In this document: piece after piece, positions 11,341 through 24,451 of the stretch
Layout: each line of letters begins with the position of its first letter
How positions within the stretch are numbered: position 1 is the stretch's first letter
Assembly: GCA_016617855.1 (NCBI GenBank)
Contig: JAECUM010093709.1
Location: forward strand, 1-64,000
Direction: 5' to 3'
DNA from: Megalonaias nervosa
Taxonomy: Eukaryota > Mollusca > Bivalvia > Unionida > Unionidae
Length of the DNA stretch: 64,000 bases
Position numbers and translations under genes: made by a program
Notes under the pieces: generated by a model
Database searches by the model: none
What the model was told of the DNA's origin: nothing
What the model saw: the letters and a program-made list of their open reading frames with translations, nothing else

Positions 11341-13234
11341 GTCACGGAGATGGCATATAATTCCCTTTCCCAAGGACACATGGAGGGAGCAGACAGATGC
11401 GATTTTATATTATGAGTGAGAAGGTGTTCCTCCTAAACTGCCATGGACATCTTTCAATCAATATATGCACTTGTAATGGTAATCCTACGGTAAAACGAAA
11501 TATATGCATATTTCAAGCAAGGAAGAGGGAATAAAATTATATCCAGCAAAATTTGTCAATCAAGTATACGAAAAGTGTCCTAGCCGACCCTCATTCCTTG
11601 CATTTATTAAATACTGTAGAATCCGACCAATAGATGGCGTTGCTTGCTCTGCATTTGCTTAGAAGTGTAGGGTATCTGTAGTGTTCCGAATATCAGCGCA
11701 ACTTTATTGATCAATGGTTTGAATATGTTCAAAAGTAGCCAATACATTTGGAAAATATCTTGTCACAGTCAAGAAACTTGGTCACACTCGATAACCTATC
11801 GAATCAGCTTGTATTGATTTCACATGCAAATTCAAATACATTTCTAAATAAACCCTGGCCCCATTGGCGGTCGGAGCAAAGTATTCATTATATTACGTGA
11901 ATTAAAAGATAATTTGCGAACTAGTATGACTTGTAATCAATTTAAAATCGAACTAACACATAATAGAGAGATTCCTAAAGTTTCCTCATAATATACATGT
12001 ACGTATCACTTTTGTAAACCAATCTCAGCATTTTAAAAATCGCGCACTTGTTAAACACTTCTTAATTGAATTAATTAAATGGACTGTTGTTTTCGGTTTG
12101 TGGGCAATGGTTGCAATTTATTCACTTTTTAATTGCATATTTTGTCCCAGTTTTTGTGTAATATTTCCTCTTTTTGGGAATTATTATTTTGCCTTCCGTT
12201 GATGTTATTGTGTCGTTTAGGGGTTTATTTCAATACAAAACGCAGTTTTAAAAGACTTTATTTGTCTCTTCATCTTGTTACTTGTTGTCATAAACCACAC
12301 ATTAAAATCTCACATATTGAAATCGTATGCCAATTTGGGTCACCACCGTCGCGAAGAGAACCGCAAATCAAAACCAATTAACTTATAGGGCATGTTATTG
12401 GGTGCTTTAATTTTTATTTACTTTGAAGTAGCTTTTTGTCTAAGATGAAAGGACGTTGCTATAGGTTGTAGGATCAGGCATTTGTACTTTTTAAGTTTGT
12501 GTATTACGTATTTGCACAAACAGGGCACTATATTCACTATATTCACGGTGAATACTCATTCTCATCTTGTTGGGAAATGCCACGTGATGTTTTCTTCGAA
12601 GAACTTGGTGCACTATGCAACCTATGCAACAGGAAAGCATTATCAATAACATTGACTAGAGTCTTTCCTCAAAGCGTATATTCACCTTCATGGTAAACTT
12701 CAGTGGAATATTTCCGATGGGTACTGTCTTCACCATTGCAATCTATATTAGTGGATCCCATTCCTGACACCCTTCCTGAGAAATGGTACCGTTGCTTTTC
12801 CGCAAACTTTCCTGCCTTTAATCCGTAACAATATTAATGATATACATTTACCTTAACTGAGTAATTTATCAGTTATTTCGATCGTATTTAAAGAATGCAA
12901 TGCTAAATATAATGTTACTTCCTTTTCTATGGGATGCAAATCCGACTAAAAAAGAAATTTGTTTGCGTCTTCTGTACGAAATCAAATACTGCAAATATCC
13001 GGTCACAAATGCATTGCAGTAAATGTAGGAATGTATGCATCCAGTAATCCTTTTGCACATGAAAATCACAACAATGTAATGTTTAGTTCTGAAAGTGACA
13101 TTTTAGGGTAAACATGTAATCTGGACCTACTGTGTACTGTATCAAACAATGTGGCATCACATCGCATTGATCATTCTGGTTTGAAAAATGAGTTTGTCAA
13201 TATAAAATGTCTGTGTATTCGGAAGGAAGCGTTT

Positions 13235-13589
13235 CCTTTGATTTATAGTTTGTAAAAATGTACAATCTACTTTTACTAGTTCAACTTTGTTTGGGACTAT
13301 ATTTTATGCACAAAAATGGTAGGTGCACCGTCTGTCAGAATGAACGAAATTATTCGTTCTTCTTTCTATCTAAATAATTTCCACTGAAATATAAACTATG
13401 TGATAAAAAGAATCTCAAATGGGTAATGATTTAATATTAAATTTATGAAATCCATTTGATATATAGTTTTTAAAAAGTACAATCTACTTTTACTAGTTCA
13501 ACTTTGTTTGGGTTCGCCATGTCTTGTAAAAGCTGGACAGTATTGAACTCGTTTCATAAATTCAATATTAAATCATCACCCATTTGAGA
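13235..13589. repeat. 38-bp inverted repeat overlapping a 60-bp direct repeat
   Basis: Arms 13,413-13,450 and 13,552-13,589 are reverse complements over 38 nt with two mismatches (left arm begins TCTCAAATGGGTAATGATTT). They enclose 101 nt. That loop contains one copy (13,453-13,512) of a 60-bp sequence also found at 13,235-13,295, sharing the core tacaatctacttttactagt. The segment is absent from copy C, so it may be a small non-autonomous insertion with subterminal inverted repeats. No transposase or clear target duplication was seen. Confidence 0.75.
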
Positions 13590-14221
13590 TCCTCTATATA
13601 TGGACATGTTCCACGTTTATCATACATTTAAAATTTCTTTGAAACTTCATTTGAATACAGAAGTAAACTTAGTTACATATTCATTGCAACGATATGCTTT
13701 GTTCACCGGCCTGAATAGGGTAAATAAGTGATTTTCGGTCCTCTCGAATTGACAAACAATACTTTCAACATATTGTCATTTTTATTTTGTTATTTTTTTT
13801 TGGGGGGGGGGGGGTAAATACGGTGAAATATCCATAAATCAACATTTTGATTATTCGGTTATTTTCCAAACTGCTTGCGTATTCCAGTCCTCTGTGAAAC
13901 GCCCATTTATAGGGTGTTTCTTACATATCTGAGTCGCCAGCTATCGGCATATTTCTTTCGTCTGCTTATTTATGTCCTCTTTAATGCACTTATTTCTAGT
14001 ATTGCATCATTACGTTCTCCGAAAATGTATAATTTGCAGATCGGGTACATAATTGTGCACTCTGTTATGAGCTTTTTGTATTCGTACTGGTTATATTGAG
14101 AACAAATAAGGCGTCTTATATTAACAAATTATATTCTAACTTGAAAACAATTAGGAATACAACATTGGCCTATTTAAGTGTACATGGAAAAGAAATATTA
14201 CCCAGGCAATGAATGTCTCAC

Positions 14222-14267
14222 CTCTTGTCCACAATCATGCAATAATCTGGAGTTGGTAGTGATCTGA
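14222..14267 (-). other. Candidate mini-exon, copy A
   Basis: On the minus strand a TTTTACAG acceptor-like sequence precedes 46 nt that end at GTGAGA, a donor-like sequence. The reading frame gives RSLPTPDYCMIVDKR. The same arrangement is kept in copies B, C and D. Copy A is two bases shorter than C (46 against 48), so if it is an exon it is frame-shifted here. Nothing shows transcription. Confidence 0.35.
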
Positions 14268-14568
14268 CTGTAAAATAATATGCTCTTTTCAATTGATACA
14301 TATGTAGTCTAGAATGAGTAAATCTATGTAGAGTCAATAACAATACTGCTACAACAACAACCACAGTTAATACTTCACTGAATTGTGATTGGACTAGGAG
14401 CGACAAATGCATGACTCATATTAGTGTTTCTCAGACAAACTGTTTGTTTGGTCAGTTATAAATATAGCGGTGCAGTAAAGAGAGCATCATATATCATCGT
14501 ATAATGCTGCGATAGTAGTATATATTACCGATGCTTCATATTAAATAATAATTTATAAAACAGATTGG

Positions 14569-14569
<1 letters not shown>

Positions 14570-14603
<34 letters not shown>
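14570..14603. repeat. (TAA)n microsatellite
   Basis: About 11 units of TAA. It is much shorter at the matching position of copy C (about 55,725). Confidence 0.95.
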
Positions 14604-14604
<1 letters not shown>

Positions 14605-17600
14605 TACAACTGCAATATATTATTGTCTTAGCCCCTTAATATGCATTTTATGATATGCTTCCTCCTGTAGTCAGCTTCATGCCACTCAAGGTGAAACATG
14701 CAAATAGAGATACGAAGTATGAGACGACATAACAATGGCCGTGCCATGTGCTACCCACAACATTATTTAGAACTTAGATGATAATGATGATAATGGTAAT
14801 GATGACGACGACGATGATGATGACACAGATGATGTTGATAATGTCGATGATAACACTTCTGATAACTGAAATGACACGGACCTACTGATGACGAAATGTT
14901 TTCGTAAAATCCCAGTTACGAGTTTATAATAGTTCATATGAGAAATATGAATGTCATTGATTAGCATGCACCTGTAGTGTCTAAAACCCGACACTTACTG
15001 TCCAACTTCAATGTAAGCGTTTGCCGTCCGTAATTTGTGGAACATGTGAGCCCTGGGTATCCGATGATCGTTCGATAGCATCGCAACGTCAATCCTGGTG
15101 AAGTATACTTTCTGCCTCAACAAATTAATGAAATTATTCCTTAAATAAGAGAATATTGTTCTTGAAAAGATCTGTTTGAAGTCTTTCCTTATGCTGAGTC
15201 TGGGGCATCTGTACTTAGCTCACTGTCTATCTGTCGACTCAGGTCGCTTCCGGCACTGACGCCTGCATCGGCCAATTGTCGGAATAAGCTCTATGCAATG
15301 TGTAGCCTCACCAGGGACCAGGGACAAAACCTAGCGAAATGAGAATATGGCAACCACAATTATTTTGGAGTCTTTAGACAGCGCGTCAAACGAAATAAAT
15401 TACATTAATAATAAAAATGCAAATGTATTACACCCAGGAAGAATTTAGTGTAGATTAACTCCCTTTACCATCATGCACATTATGATGTTATGATGTAAGT
15501 CAGAATGATTAGAAAACTTTCTTAAAGAATGGAATATCCTCTGTGTGGTGTAAACAAATATCAAGCATGTGCCATTCCCTACCCGCACCACATCTCAACC
15601 CCCGAATCCTCCTCTCCTCAACTGACATATCTGCAAATTCTATATTTATATACAGTGTGGGCAGGGTGAAGCTACTGTCAAATCATTGATTTAGTTTGCA
15701 CTGATTATATGTTTTAAACAAATTTAACGCGGAAGGAAAAATATCGCTCAAATTGTGGCATGAATGAATAAGCTCATAGTGATAATAACGATGTGTAATA
15801 AGGAAGTGAATGAAACAAAACTTAGTTTCGGCGTTGCCCTGAAATAATATTTTTCTGACATCTTCACCGTGACTGAAGATATATTGAAATCTCATTTTAC
15901 CGGTAAGTGGATATTAACAGATTTCATGTGGGTCTATAGTTATACGAGAGACTGATGGATAATCGGGCATGTTGAAAGTTTGTTTTCTGCACTCAAGGGG
16001 TATGACGAAAGTTTTTGTGTTTGAGCCTGATGGCTGTTTGCAGGACAGGCAATTGGTTACTTACTCTTTCTAAGGAGGAAATTAAATATTAAATATTTCG
16101 TTTACGTTATCTAATCCTGACAAATGAATTTCCCCTTCTCACTATTTTAAAATGGCGCATGCCAAAAGAAATATCGAATCAGTTTTCAGTTTGATAATAT
16201 AATGTTACCCTCTTGTAATCTTCCGTCTTTTATCGTTTTTAATTTTGTGATTTAATCTTGTAGATGAATGTAATCGTCCAATTATGAATTCAATCATTAG
16301 TATGTTTACTCTGTTACTCATTTCCATTGCCTATGTGTTCGTTCCTTAATCTATGTAGATCTCTCAAACATCTATATTAACTTCACGTGTGCCTGGTTAA
16401 AATACAATCTTAATGAATTAGATCATTGTCGTCCAAGCAATTTAAAATTAGTCAACATAAATATAAATCGCCACAAAATGTAAATACATATAGTGATAAC
16501 AAATGATTACCATTAGGGGAAAATAATTTTAGACATTATTTCGTTTAAAAGAAGAGAATCTGGGAATCTCTTTTTAACGTTATTAAAATATATTTTTATT
16601 TATTTAATCCCCCCCTTCTTTTCATCTCACGGTGTGACTGCCTGATATAGTCTAGCAACGGATACGTTTCTTGCGACCAATTCAAAGCTGAAATGAAAAC
16701 ACATTAATATCACCCTTGATAATTTTGTCTTAAACTCGATTTTGGAGCTTACTTTCTCGAGCTGAATATCATATGCAACTAGGATAAGAGAGGTCAAACT
16801 TGAGCTATGCACTGTATTGCACAACGATAGGATTCGATTCTTACTCAGAAGAGCCAATTCATATTCTCCCATACAAATGAGGGAATCTTTAATTTATATA
16901 AGGGTTAAGAAAGAACACACTATAAAAAACAAAGTAACTGAATGTATGTTATATTCCGAATTAAACATACAAGCCTACACAGTAACATTATTCACGCCCT
17001 TGGACGTGGTATTGCATCGTTTTACAATGACTTATTATTTTGATCTACTTCAAATTCAAATTTATAGTCATGCTGAGAACGACTGCGCCTTGGACCAGCT
17101 TTTCCATTTGGTCTGAAATGGAGGGATTTTGGTTCTCTGTCGATCAAACTAACTTCTACATTTGAAGCTGGGAGGGTTGGAGTTACTAGGGTGTCAATTC
17201 CGTACGGTGTTCATGTGACCGGAAGGACTCTCATTGGTGCAAGCACGTGTCGTTCTGTTCTGTCACATAGAAAGTTTAGACTCATAAGGCGGACAAATTC
17301 GAAATTCTTTTAATTGAAACACTCATGAGAAGGCTTGATTAAATATTGCTTGTTATAGAACATCAAGTTTATTTCGTTCTGTAGTACAGTAAATTGTCCT
17401 TTCGAACGTAATTGGTGTTGGAAACGTGTCTAACTCGCAGAAAATTTCGTGCTGTGGATCAATCTTCGGAACACAAGTAATTCTGATTAGCAGAAATAAT
17501 TAAGAAAGTGCATTTTAAGGATATTCAAGAAGTGAAAAGGTAAGTGTAATTATAGTAATAAATATTACTAAATGACATGTTTTATGCCCTATCACATTCA

Positions 17601-18357
17601 TGATGTTTATTGGAGGAACGTACTTGATACGTACTTGAACTGTATGACTTGTACGCATAAATCAAAACTATTCTCAAAATTCAAAGACGGAAAATTCGGC
17701 AGCGGAATTAAGGTTTATTTGCTCTGAGGCTTATGCTTTTATTCCAAAACCCTATTTGTTCACTTGCATTTTTTGTTCTTATTTAGTGCTTGGACCGACT
17801 TGTAAAATGGATTTTTTGTGATGGAGACGGGATAGCGCTTGGCTTTAATATGCCTCTCAATCCTATTTCTACACTCGCCACAGACCATGGCAATACGTGT
17901 TGAAGGTACTAATATGGTATTTCAATAATGCATGTCTCCCCTTTGTTGTAGGCATCACTGACGTCACATTCAGTAATTGACAGTTCTCTTTAGGAGCTAG
18001 ATAGTGTTACTCAGATTGGAACCCGTATTTGAATTATGGAAAACTAACCTCACAGTGCTGCTTTTAAAGTGAAAATTGCAAAGATTGCTCGTGTTTTTGA
18101 ATAACATGACAATGTTAGAATCTATCTTCACACTTTCGCAACCTTACCACACATCCAATTGTGAGCTCAATCACTCTGAATGCTGGTAGTGACGTTAGTC
18201 GTTCAAACGATTCTCCTCACTAGGTTGGATCACTTAAAAAATCATTCCGACTTTCTATCTTCATTTAATCCGTACATTTCAAATTTTTACAAACAAAATG
18301 TACTAAAGATCAAGCAAGACTTCTCGAATCTGGTTATTTGCCTGTTTTGATTTAAAT

Positions 18358-19884
18358 TCAAACTACAATTTGCCCCCTGCGGATCCGGGGTTGTGGAATT
18401 GGACCGACGTGCCTCGCTACGTGTCGTAAGAGGCGACTAAGTAGAGGCAACCTGTTTGCTATGGGTTGGGGGAAGAAGGTATCCTGGTAGTTGAGCAGAG
18501 GCCTTCCGATGCAATACACTACTTTGTCCTCTACTTCTTCTAGACGGGTGGTCGGGATGGGCCCGGTCTCGACAAATCGGATTGTCACGCCGATCCCTAG
18601 GAGGTCTTTATTTACTCGCTCACTTTCTTTATCGTTCTTTTTGTCTCTCTCTTGATGCCACCGTTGCCCCTACATTCTATCCCTTTAACTTTCTATTTCT
18701 CAAGTCTTAGAAGATTTCCTAGAAGGCAATGGCTCAACGGGTCAATCGGGAGGTAATTTTACCGACTGAGTATATCTTACGGGATGAATCAGGAGGTGAT
18801 TTTGCTTACTGAGTATAACATCTGTGTATCCCTGGTACTTGAAACGTGTCCCCTTGTTGGGCTCCTTGGTGGACGGGGAGCACGGGTGCTGAAGTTTAAA
18901 CAAGCCAACATGGAAATTTCAACAAAAAAAAACAACTCAAACGCACTAAAACTGGAATTTACTCAGATGACGAACCATGTAGTGTGGATTCATTTCCAAG
19001 CTGCATGGTTTTACAATCTAAAGATGCCTCAAAACCGCTTCTCGCACTCTCTCCCTTTGTGATTGAAAAGACAATAACGGGATCGATTGGTACACCAATA
19101 AGTGTAAAAAAAAGTTGAAATCTGGCTCCCTTCTTGTTGAGGTGAGCGACGAGATCAAACAGAAAGCATCAAGAAAATGAAAACTTTCTTCGATATTCCA
19201 GTGACCCCACTCGCCCACACAACACTCAATACGTCCAAAGGCGTGATTCGCTGTCGGGACTTGACTGGAGTCACCGACACGGATATCAATGAGGGAATAA
19301 AAAAACGAAGGAGTCACTGCAGTCCTTAGAATACGCATTAAACGTAACAACAATCTGCAGGACACCAACACCATTGTACTCACCTTCAACAAACCAACAG
19401 TTCCCAGAGTGGTGAAAGTTGGCCTTTTGCACGTGAAGGTTGATGTATTCAAACCAAACCCCCTTCGATGCTATAAGTGTCAAAAATATGGCCATTATGA
19501 ATACCTATGCTCAAAAAGCTAAATATGTTGCCCATGCAGAGACCATTCTCATCAGGAGTCTGAGTGCAGAACATCCCTCCCTGGCCGCCCCTTCTCCACT
19601 GTAGTGACAAAGAATCCCAAAACAACGAAGGACGCTCAAACACAGAGAGATCCAGCCGATTCAACATTAAGCTCCAACACCCCGCCCCCATTACCAAGCA
19701 CAGAAAAACACGGCCTCTACCCAAACAACCTTCAATAATACCCCACCATGGAAATCACCGAGGAATAAAAACAAATCTCAAGGAATTAGGCAGTAAAAGG
19801 GGTCAGATGACCCCATCAAACTCTATAACAGGTTCAGATAAATTGAGAGTATGGATGCAGAAGAAACAGATCCATGTAATATAG
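18358..19884 (+). mobile_element. Non-LTR retrotransposon (LINE) fragment with ORF1 only
   Basis: A GC-richer insert begins at about 18,360 with sequence typical of a LINE 5' region (gtcgtaagaggcgactaa at about 18,424). It includes a short near-direct repeat (gggaggtaattttaccgactgagtat at about 18,750 and a close variant at 18,790) and continues into a decayed ORF1. The insert ends near 19,884, just after ORF1, where sequence homologous to copies A, C and D resumes. No endonuclease or reverse transcriptase follows. LINE copies are usually 5'-truncated, so a copy keeping the 5' half only is unusual; a later deletion is the simplest explanation. Confidence 0.75.
19060..19738 (+). pseudogene. 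LINE ORF1 (Gag-like nucleic-acid-binding protein), broken
   Basis: Read with two frame changes, the translation gives KKLKSGSLLVEVSDEIKQKA, then IPVTPLAHTTLNTSKGVIRC and RIRIKRNNNLQDTNTIVLTF. This is followed by FKPNPLRCYKCQKYGHYEYL and two CX2CX4HX4C zinc knuckles (C-YK-C-QKYG-H-YEYL-C at about 19,470-19,511 and C-CP-C-RDHS-H-QESE-C after a stop, at about 19,527-19,568), then a Pro/Thr-rich tail ending at 19,738. This is the ORF1 type of Jockey/I-like LINEs, an RNA-binding chaperone of the retrotransposon particle. At least one internal stop lies between the knuckles. The 144-codon minus-strand frame over the same bases is a shadow. Confidence 0.8.
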
Positions 19885-21420
19885 CGCTATGTATTCAACG
19901 AAGGTTCATTCCCATCTTGATTTCAAATGCTGGATGACGTTTCATCCGAAATACCTGATGCACTAGGCAATCTATGCAATAGGAAAGCATTATCAATATC
20001 ATTGGCCAGGGCCTTTGCCTCTCCTGTTCATATATGTAAAGTGCTCCGCCGAACGCGTGTATTGATCTGCGTGCTAAGTAGGTGATATATATCAGGCAAG
20101 TACCTTGTTTGCCATCACAATGCAATACACCTTTTCCACTAGATAGGGTTCAGCATATGTTACTTTAGTGCAAAATTCCTGCCTTTAATAACTAAGCATA
20201 GTACATCCATTCCTAGTCAATTATGATATGCATTTCACTGAAATTTGTAAATAAATCAGATATTTGGTTCATATTGAAATGTATTTCTTGTTCAATTTCA
20301 AGCATTAGCTTCAGGTAATGTATTTTGTTTTCTTACACAAGCACCCGATGTAAAGAATGTAATATATGCACATGGTTGCATAAACTTAATTGCTTAGTTG
20401 TTACTCTACTGTGCGTTATTCAGCGTTGGATTACTGCCACTGCCTAATAGGGTACACGAATGCCTTACGGTTCTTTTCAATTAAGAGAAACACTAATTTG
20501 AATATATTGTCATTTTGGGAGTAAATACCGTGAAACAGCCATAAATCAGAGCCTGTTTTATTAAATTATTTCGCACACTGGTTGCCCTTTTGGAGTCTGT
20601 TTGCATGGGGTTATTACATTTTTATCTAATCTTGTAATATTACGTTCTCTGAAAATGTATATTTCTGCAGACTGGTCAAATATTAATATCCTCTGTTATC
20701 ATTTTTTTTTTTGATTATGTTGGGACCGATAATGGCGTCAAAGATTTCAAAACAACTGATATCTCTCTAGCTTAAAAACAATTAGGAACACAACATTGTT
20801 TAATATAGAAACATTTAAGTGTACATGGAGAAAGAAATTGTACAGAGGCAATGAACACCTCACCTCTCTCACCCAAACTCATGCAATAACCACCCACACT
20901 CATGCAATAATCTGGAGTTGGCGTTGATCTGACTGTAAAAGAATACATTCTTTTCTGGTGCTGCAGGTATAAGATTGATTGATTACGCATCAAGACCTGT
21001 TGACTGTAGGCCAAGGAATGTTCGTATTAATTTCAACTAAGGCTTTTTATTTATCTGAGATAACATTATTGTGAGAATATCTGAACTCTCCAAACTAACC
21101 CTGATTCAAAAACGGTAAGGAACTCCCCCATCGCCGGCTGGCCGTGTGATTTTCAATTGATACTCGTGCTTTTTCTCTTCGTGTAATGACTGACAAACTA
21201 TTGCCCTTACTGACATGTTATATGTACGAAATCGATATTGATGCTCTAGAGCACAAAGAAGGAAGTACGATTCGTGATTTATCTGAATATAATACAGATT
21301 CACAAGGATTACCTACAAATGTAGGAAAATACGGAAACATACAAAAAGCGTCATTAGCAAAGCGATACATTAAAAAGCTTAATCAGAAAATAGCAGTGTG
21401 CACATTTATTAAAACTTAAT
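19885..21420 (+). repeat. Large duplicated unit, partial copy B
   Basis: From 19,885 the sequence matches A from about 12,540 and most closely D from about 61,540 (tcaaatgctggatgac and atgcaataggaaagcattatcaat), then runs in parallel through the block at 20,870 to about 21,400. Its start is cut by the LINE insert. After about 21,420 I no longer see homology to the other copies. A 77-codon frame at 21,186-21,419 is not preserved in D and is probably chance. Confidence 0.75.
20864..20932 (-). other. Candidate mini-exon, copy B, with in-frame 21-nt duplication
   Basis: Minus strand: TTCTTTTACAG, then 69 nt ending at GTGAGG. The translation is RSTPTPDYCMSVGGYCMSLGE followed by R. Compared with the 48-nt version in copy C, it has one extra 21-nt repeat (seven codons, YCMSVGG/YCMSLGE), so the frame is unchanged. 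Confidence 0.35.
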
Positions 21421-21896
21421 CTACATATTTGCATTCACAGCTAGTTCAAATGAAATTAATGAATAAATAAGGTATTAGGTCTGCATTGTAGAAATTATTG
21501 ATAAAATATAATTTGTGTTTTCCTTCATAAGGGTAAGAAGCGTTGTATTTAGACAATAGTTTCCTAATGCAGAAGTAGCTATATAGAAATAAATGAATTT
21601 GGAACACGGTTTCATATCTAGGAATTTTCTGAAACATCGTTTTTTTATCCAAACAAATCTTGACTTCATTGTTCTTAAGCCAATGAGTTTTCATCACTCG
21701 TTGCGTCTTACTACCATGTGAAGAGGGTAAATAAGATTGGTCCGGTTATTTCTAATTTGATGGAACTATGGTAGCTTTTCAAACTCTGACACTTAAACTA
21801 CAGGAAAACCGAGACTGCGTTTTTCGAAAGATGTTTGTGAACCAGTCTGGTGTTGATCGTCTTCCGCGGAAAATAAACAGAATATTATCCAAGATG

Positions 21897-21995
21897 AAAG
21901 AGCAGAGTTGTGATAAATCATAACTTTGTGAGTCACAAACAAATAAAGAGCAGAGTTGTGATAAATCATACCTTTGTGACTAACAAACAAATAAT
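21897..21995. repeat. 48-bp tandem duplication
   Basis: The segment aaagagcagagttgtgataa...cacaaacaaat at 21,897 is repeated directly at 21,945 with a few changes (acctttgtgactaac for aactttgtgagtcac). Confidence 0.9.
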
Positions 21996-24387
21996 ATATT
22001 AGCATATATGTTTTTACTACCTTGTTTCTAGAAGCATCATTTTGTAAAGAGTATTTCTGTGTCATTGTGCTTACGTTTTAAATGTGTCATTACTACACTC
22101 CATTTGGAGGTGTCTTGTAGGATAACCTGCGCTTTGGATCAAGCCCCTGAAAAGTTTTCCATCTCTTTAAGTGTCACAACATATGCTGAGCAAATGAGCT
22201 TCATAGTCCCAAACAAGAATCATACGCTTCTTCCACTGAATTTCTTATTTTTCTATAACGTTTCCTTCGAGATATGCTAAGAGTTGAATTGATACTCACT
22301 GTTCAACTAGCAATCAATGCAAAGTGTGATGTAAAGATCAATAGACAATACCATATGCTTCGAGTTGAGCCTTTTGTATTTTAGATACAGTCACAAAGTC
22401 AACATTTATGATCTGGTTGATTCCGAAATGGTTAAATGTTCCCAAAACTCAAGTGAGTAAACTCAAATGCAATCACTGGTTAAAGCAAATGTAGAACTTA
22501 TGGTTAGGTTCGGATATGTTGTGTTCAGGTTAATGCCTAACACGAGCAAGATGGTCTTGATGGTTCCAACATAGGACCAAAGCTAAATATTTCATCACAA
22601 ATGAACATAAGCTGTAAGGATTGCGATACCTCAAGTTGTGATTGCTATCAGTATTACCACTATGAGTATAATTTACTGAGATTCTCAATATTTTAAAGTA
22701 CTCCAAAATGTCTTCAAAGAAACTAAGTATCTGTTATGTTTATGAGTGACTTGCTGATACATACATTTCATAATATGATGAGAATATAAGAAGTTGTTTG
22801 TCCTGATAAACCTGCTGTAACTTCATATTCAGCAGCGACAAATTTCCTTCCTTAGCAACATTAGATAAAGTGTCTGGCAGCGTCCAATATGTAGAAATCA
22901 TAGTGAATGTTCTCGCACAATGCATTTCCACTTGGAGTCATATAAGGGTATATACTAAGCAGAAATATCCCATATCATACCACGTTCATTTACCCATACA
23001 AAGCCAGCTCTCACGGGAATCATGACACAAATTAATTTATTACATAATATTCACCATTAATTGCTTCATGAACTCATGCAACAAAAATCATTTAGACACT
23101 TGATAAGTAAAACCAGCAACACGGTCAACCAGTTTCTCTCATTTCTATATGTACAAGCATGAATGTGTCTGCATATGCATTCTTACTGTATTCATCACCC
23201 GTGGCCACAGTATAAGAATTAGTAGTTCGTTAGTGTCTATTTAACTAGAATATCAGTATAGTCCATGTAGTTGCGACTGCAGGAAGTCTGTGTTCAATCC
23301 CAGTAAATGGAGCAATCTTACTCAAGGGTGATTAGATAATAATTAAAACAAAAACGACATCATCACATCAACGTCCACCACCAGAGATATGTCGAAATCA
23401 AGGATTGCATCACTCTCGTACGATTGATTCATTTAAATGTAAGCTGTGATTGCGAATCAAAAGCAGAATTAGCCCCTTTAAATAGAAGGACCTATATATA
23501 TAGATACATGAAACTGATAGATTCCAATAATTTTCAAGTTGGGAGAACCAGGAAAACCACATATAGCATAAAATACCTGACCAGAGCGAAATCATAGACA
23601 TACGTTATGTGTATTGATATTGTGATCACAAGAGTAATTATGCTGAATTACTCACACAAATGAAATTTAATATGTTATAACCTAAGCTTATATGTACCAT
23701 TCCCCATGTCCTAAAGATAAACTGACTTAAACCTATTTGTTTTGAACTTAGCAACGTACATCTATTTTAACTGTATTAATTATAACTTGTGTCCCGGTCT
23801 TTGAGATTCATAGTGTGATTAAGGCGATTAAAGGCGGCTCCCCAGCCATCCATAAAACGTCCGAAATGCGCTTTGAATCACTGTCCAATACGTCACGAAT
23901 GTTTCCACTGAAAATAGAGAATTAACAACAAAAATATGCATGTAGTATTATATAGCATTTAAGTCAGTCAAACCAGTCGAGGATGCTCTTAATTGATGAA
24001 AAACATATAGATAAACAACCTTGTGTTCGTAAGTGAAGTAAGGTATTCTACATATGAAAGAACAAAAACATTATTCAGTAAGTCTGGTTCAAACAGATTG
24101 CTCGCTTGACTACATCAGGACTTCAATATATTACTGTCTGATAAATGTCTATGCGATCAATTGCAATGCTCAAAATGAGGCTAATATTCTGGCAGAGATA
24201 GTGATTACTTGAAACTTGAAACTTGAAATGCATAATGACTCTGGTATTGAACGCTTATGTTTTCTTTCAAACACATAAAGGATGTATACTTTCATTTAAT
24301 CTTTAACTTCTTACAATTATTGACTACTTTATAATGAGCGTGCTATTCAATCTTTTGTACTAAAATATTTTACCAGTTTTAAGTGTG

Positions 24388-24399
24388 ATATATATATAT

Positions 24400-24451
<52 letters not shown>
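24388..24451. repeat. (TA)n(GATA)n microsatellite
   Basis: A short TA run passes into about 12 GATA tetranucleotides. Confidence 0.97.

Larger units (their letters stand above)
12060..18357 (+). repeat. Large duplicated unit, copy A (about 6.3 kb)
   Basis: Block by block, this segment matches 53,290-60,790 (copy C) in the same order and orientation, and partly 19,885-21,420 (B) and 61,140-64,000 (D). Anchors include the region around 12,520 (gtgtattacgtatttgc; C at 53,630), the T/G run at 13,790 (C at 54,297), the atgcaataatctggag block at 14,235 (B 20,905; C 54,745; D 62,600), the GAT-rich stretch at 14,776-14,835 (C at 55,920) and ttgtaggcatcactgacgtc at 17,950 (C at 58,655). Similarity is patchy with many indels, so the duplication is old. 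Open frames inside are short and not shared between copies, apart from the two small blocks listed separately. A has about 0.6 kb (12,960-13,600) that C lacks. Confidence 0.8.

Noticed and set aside
19018..19452. 144-codon minus-strand ORF
   Set aside because: It lies antisense to the LINE ORF1, whose zinc-knuckle protein is clearly on the plus strand; it is a shadow frame.
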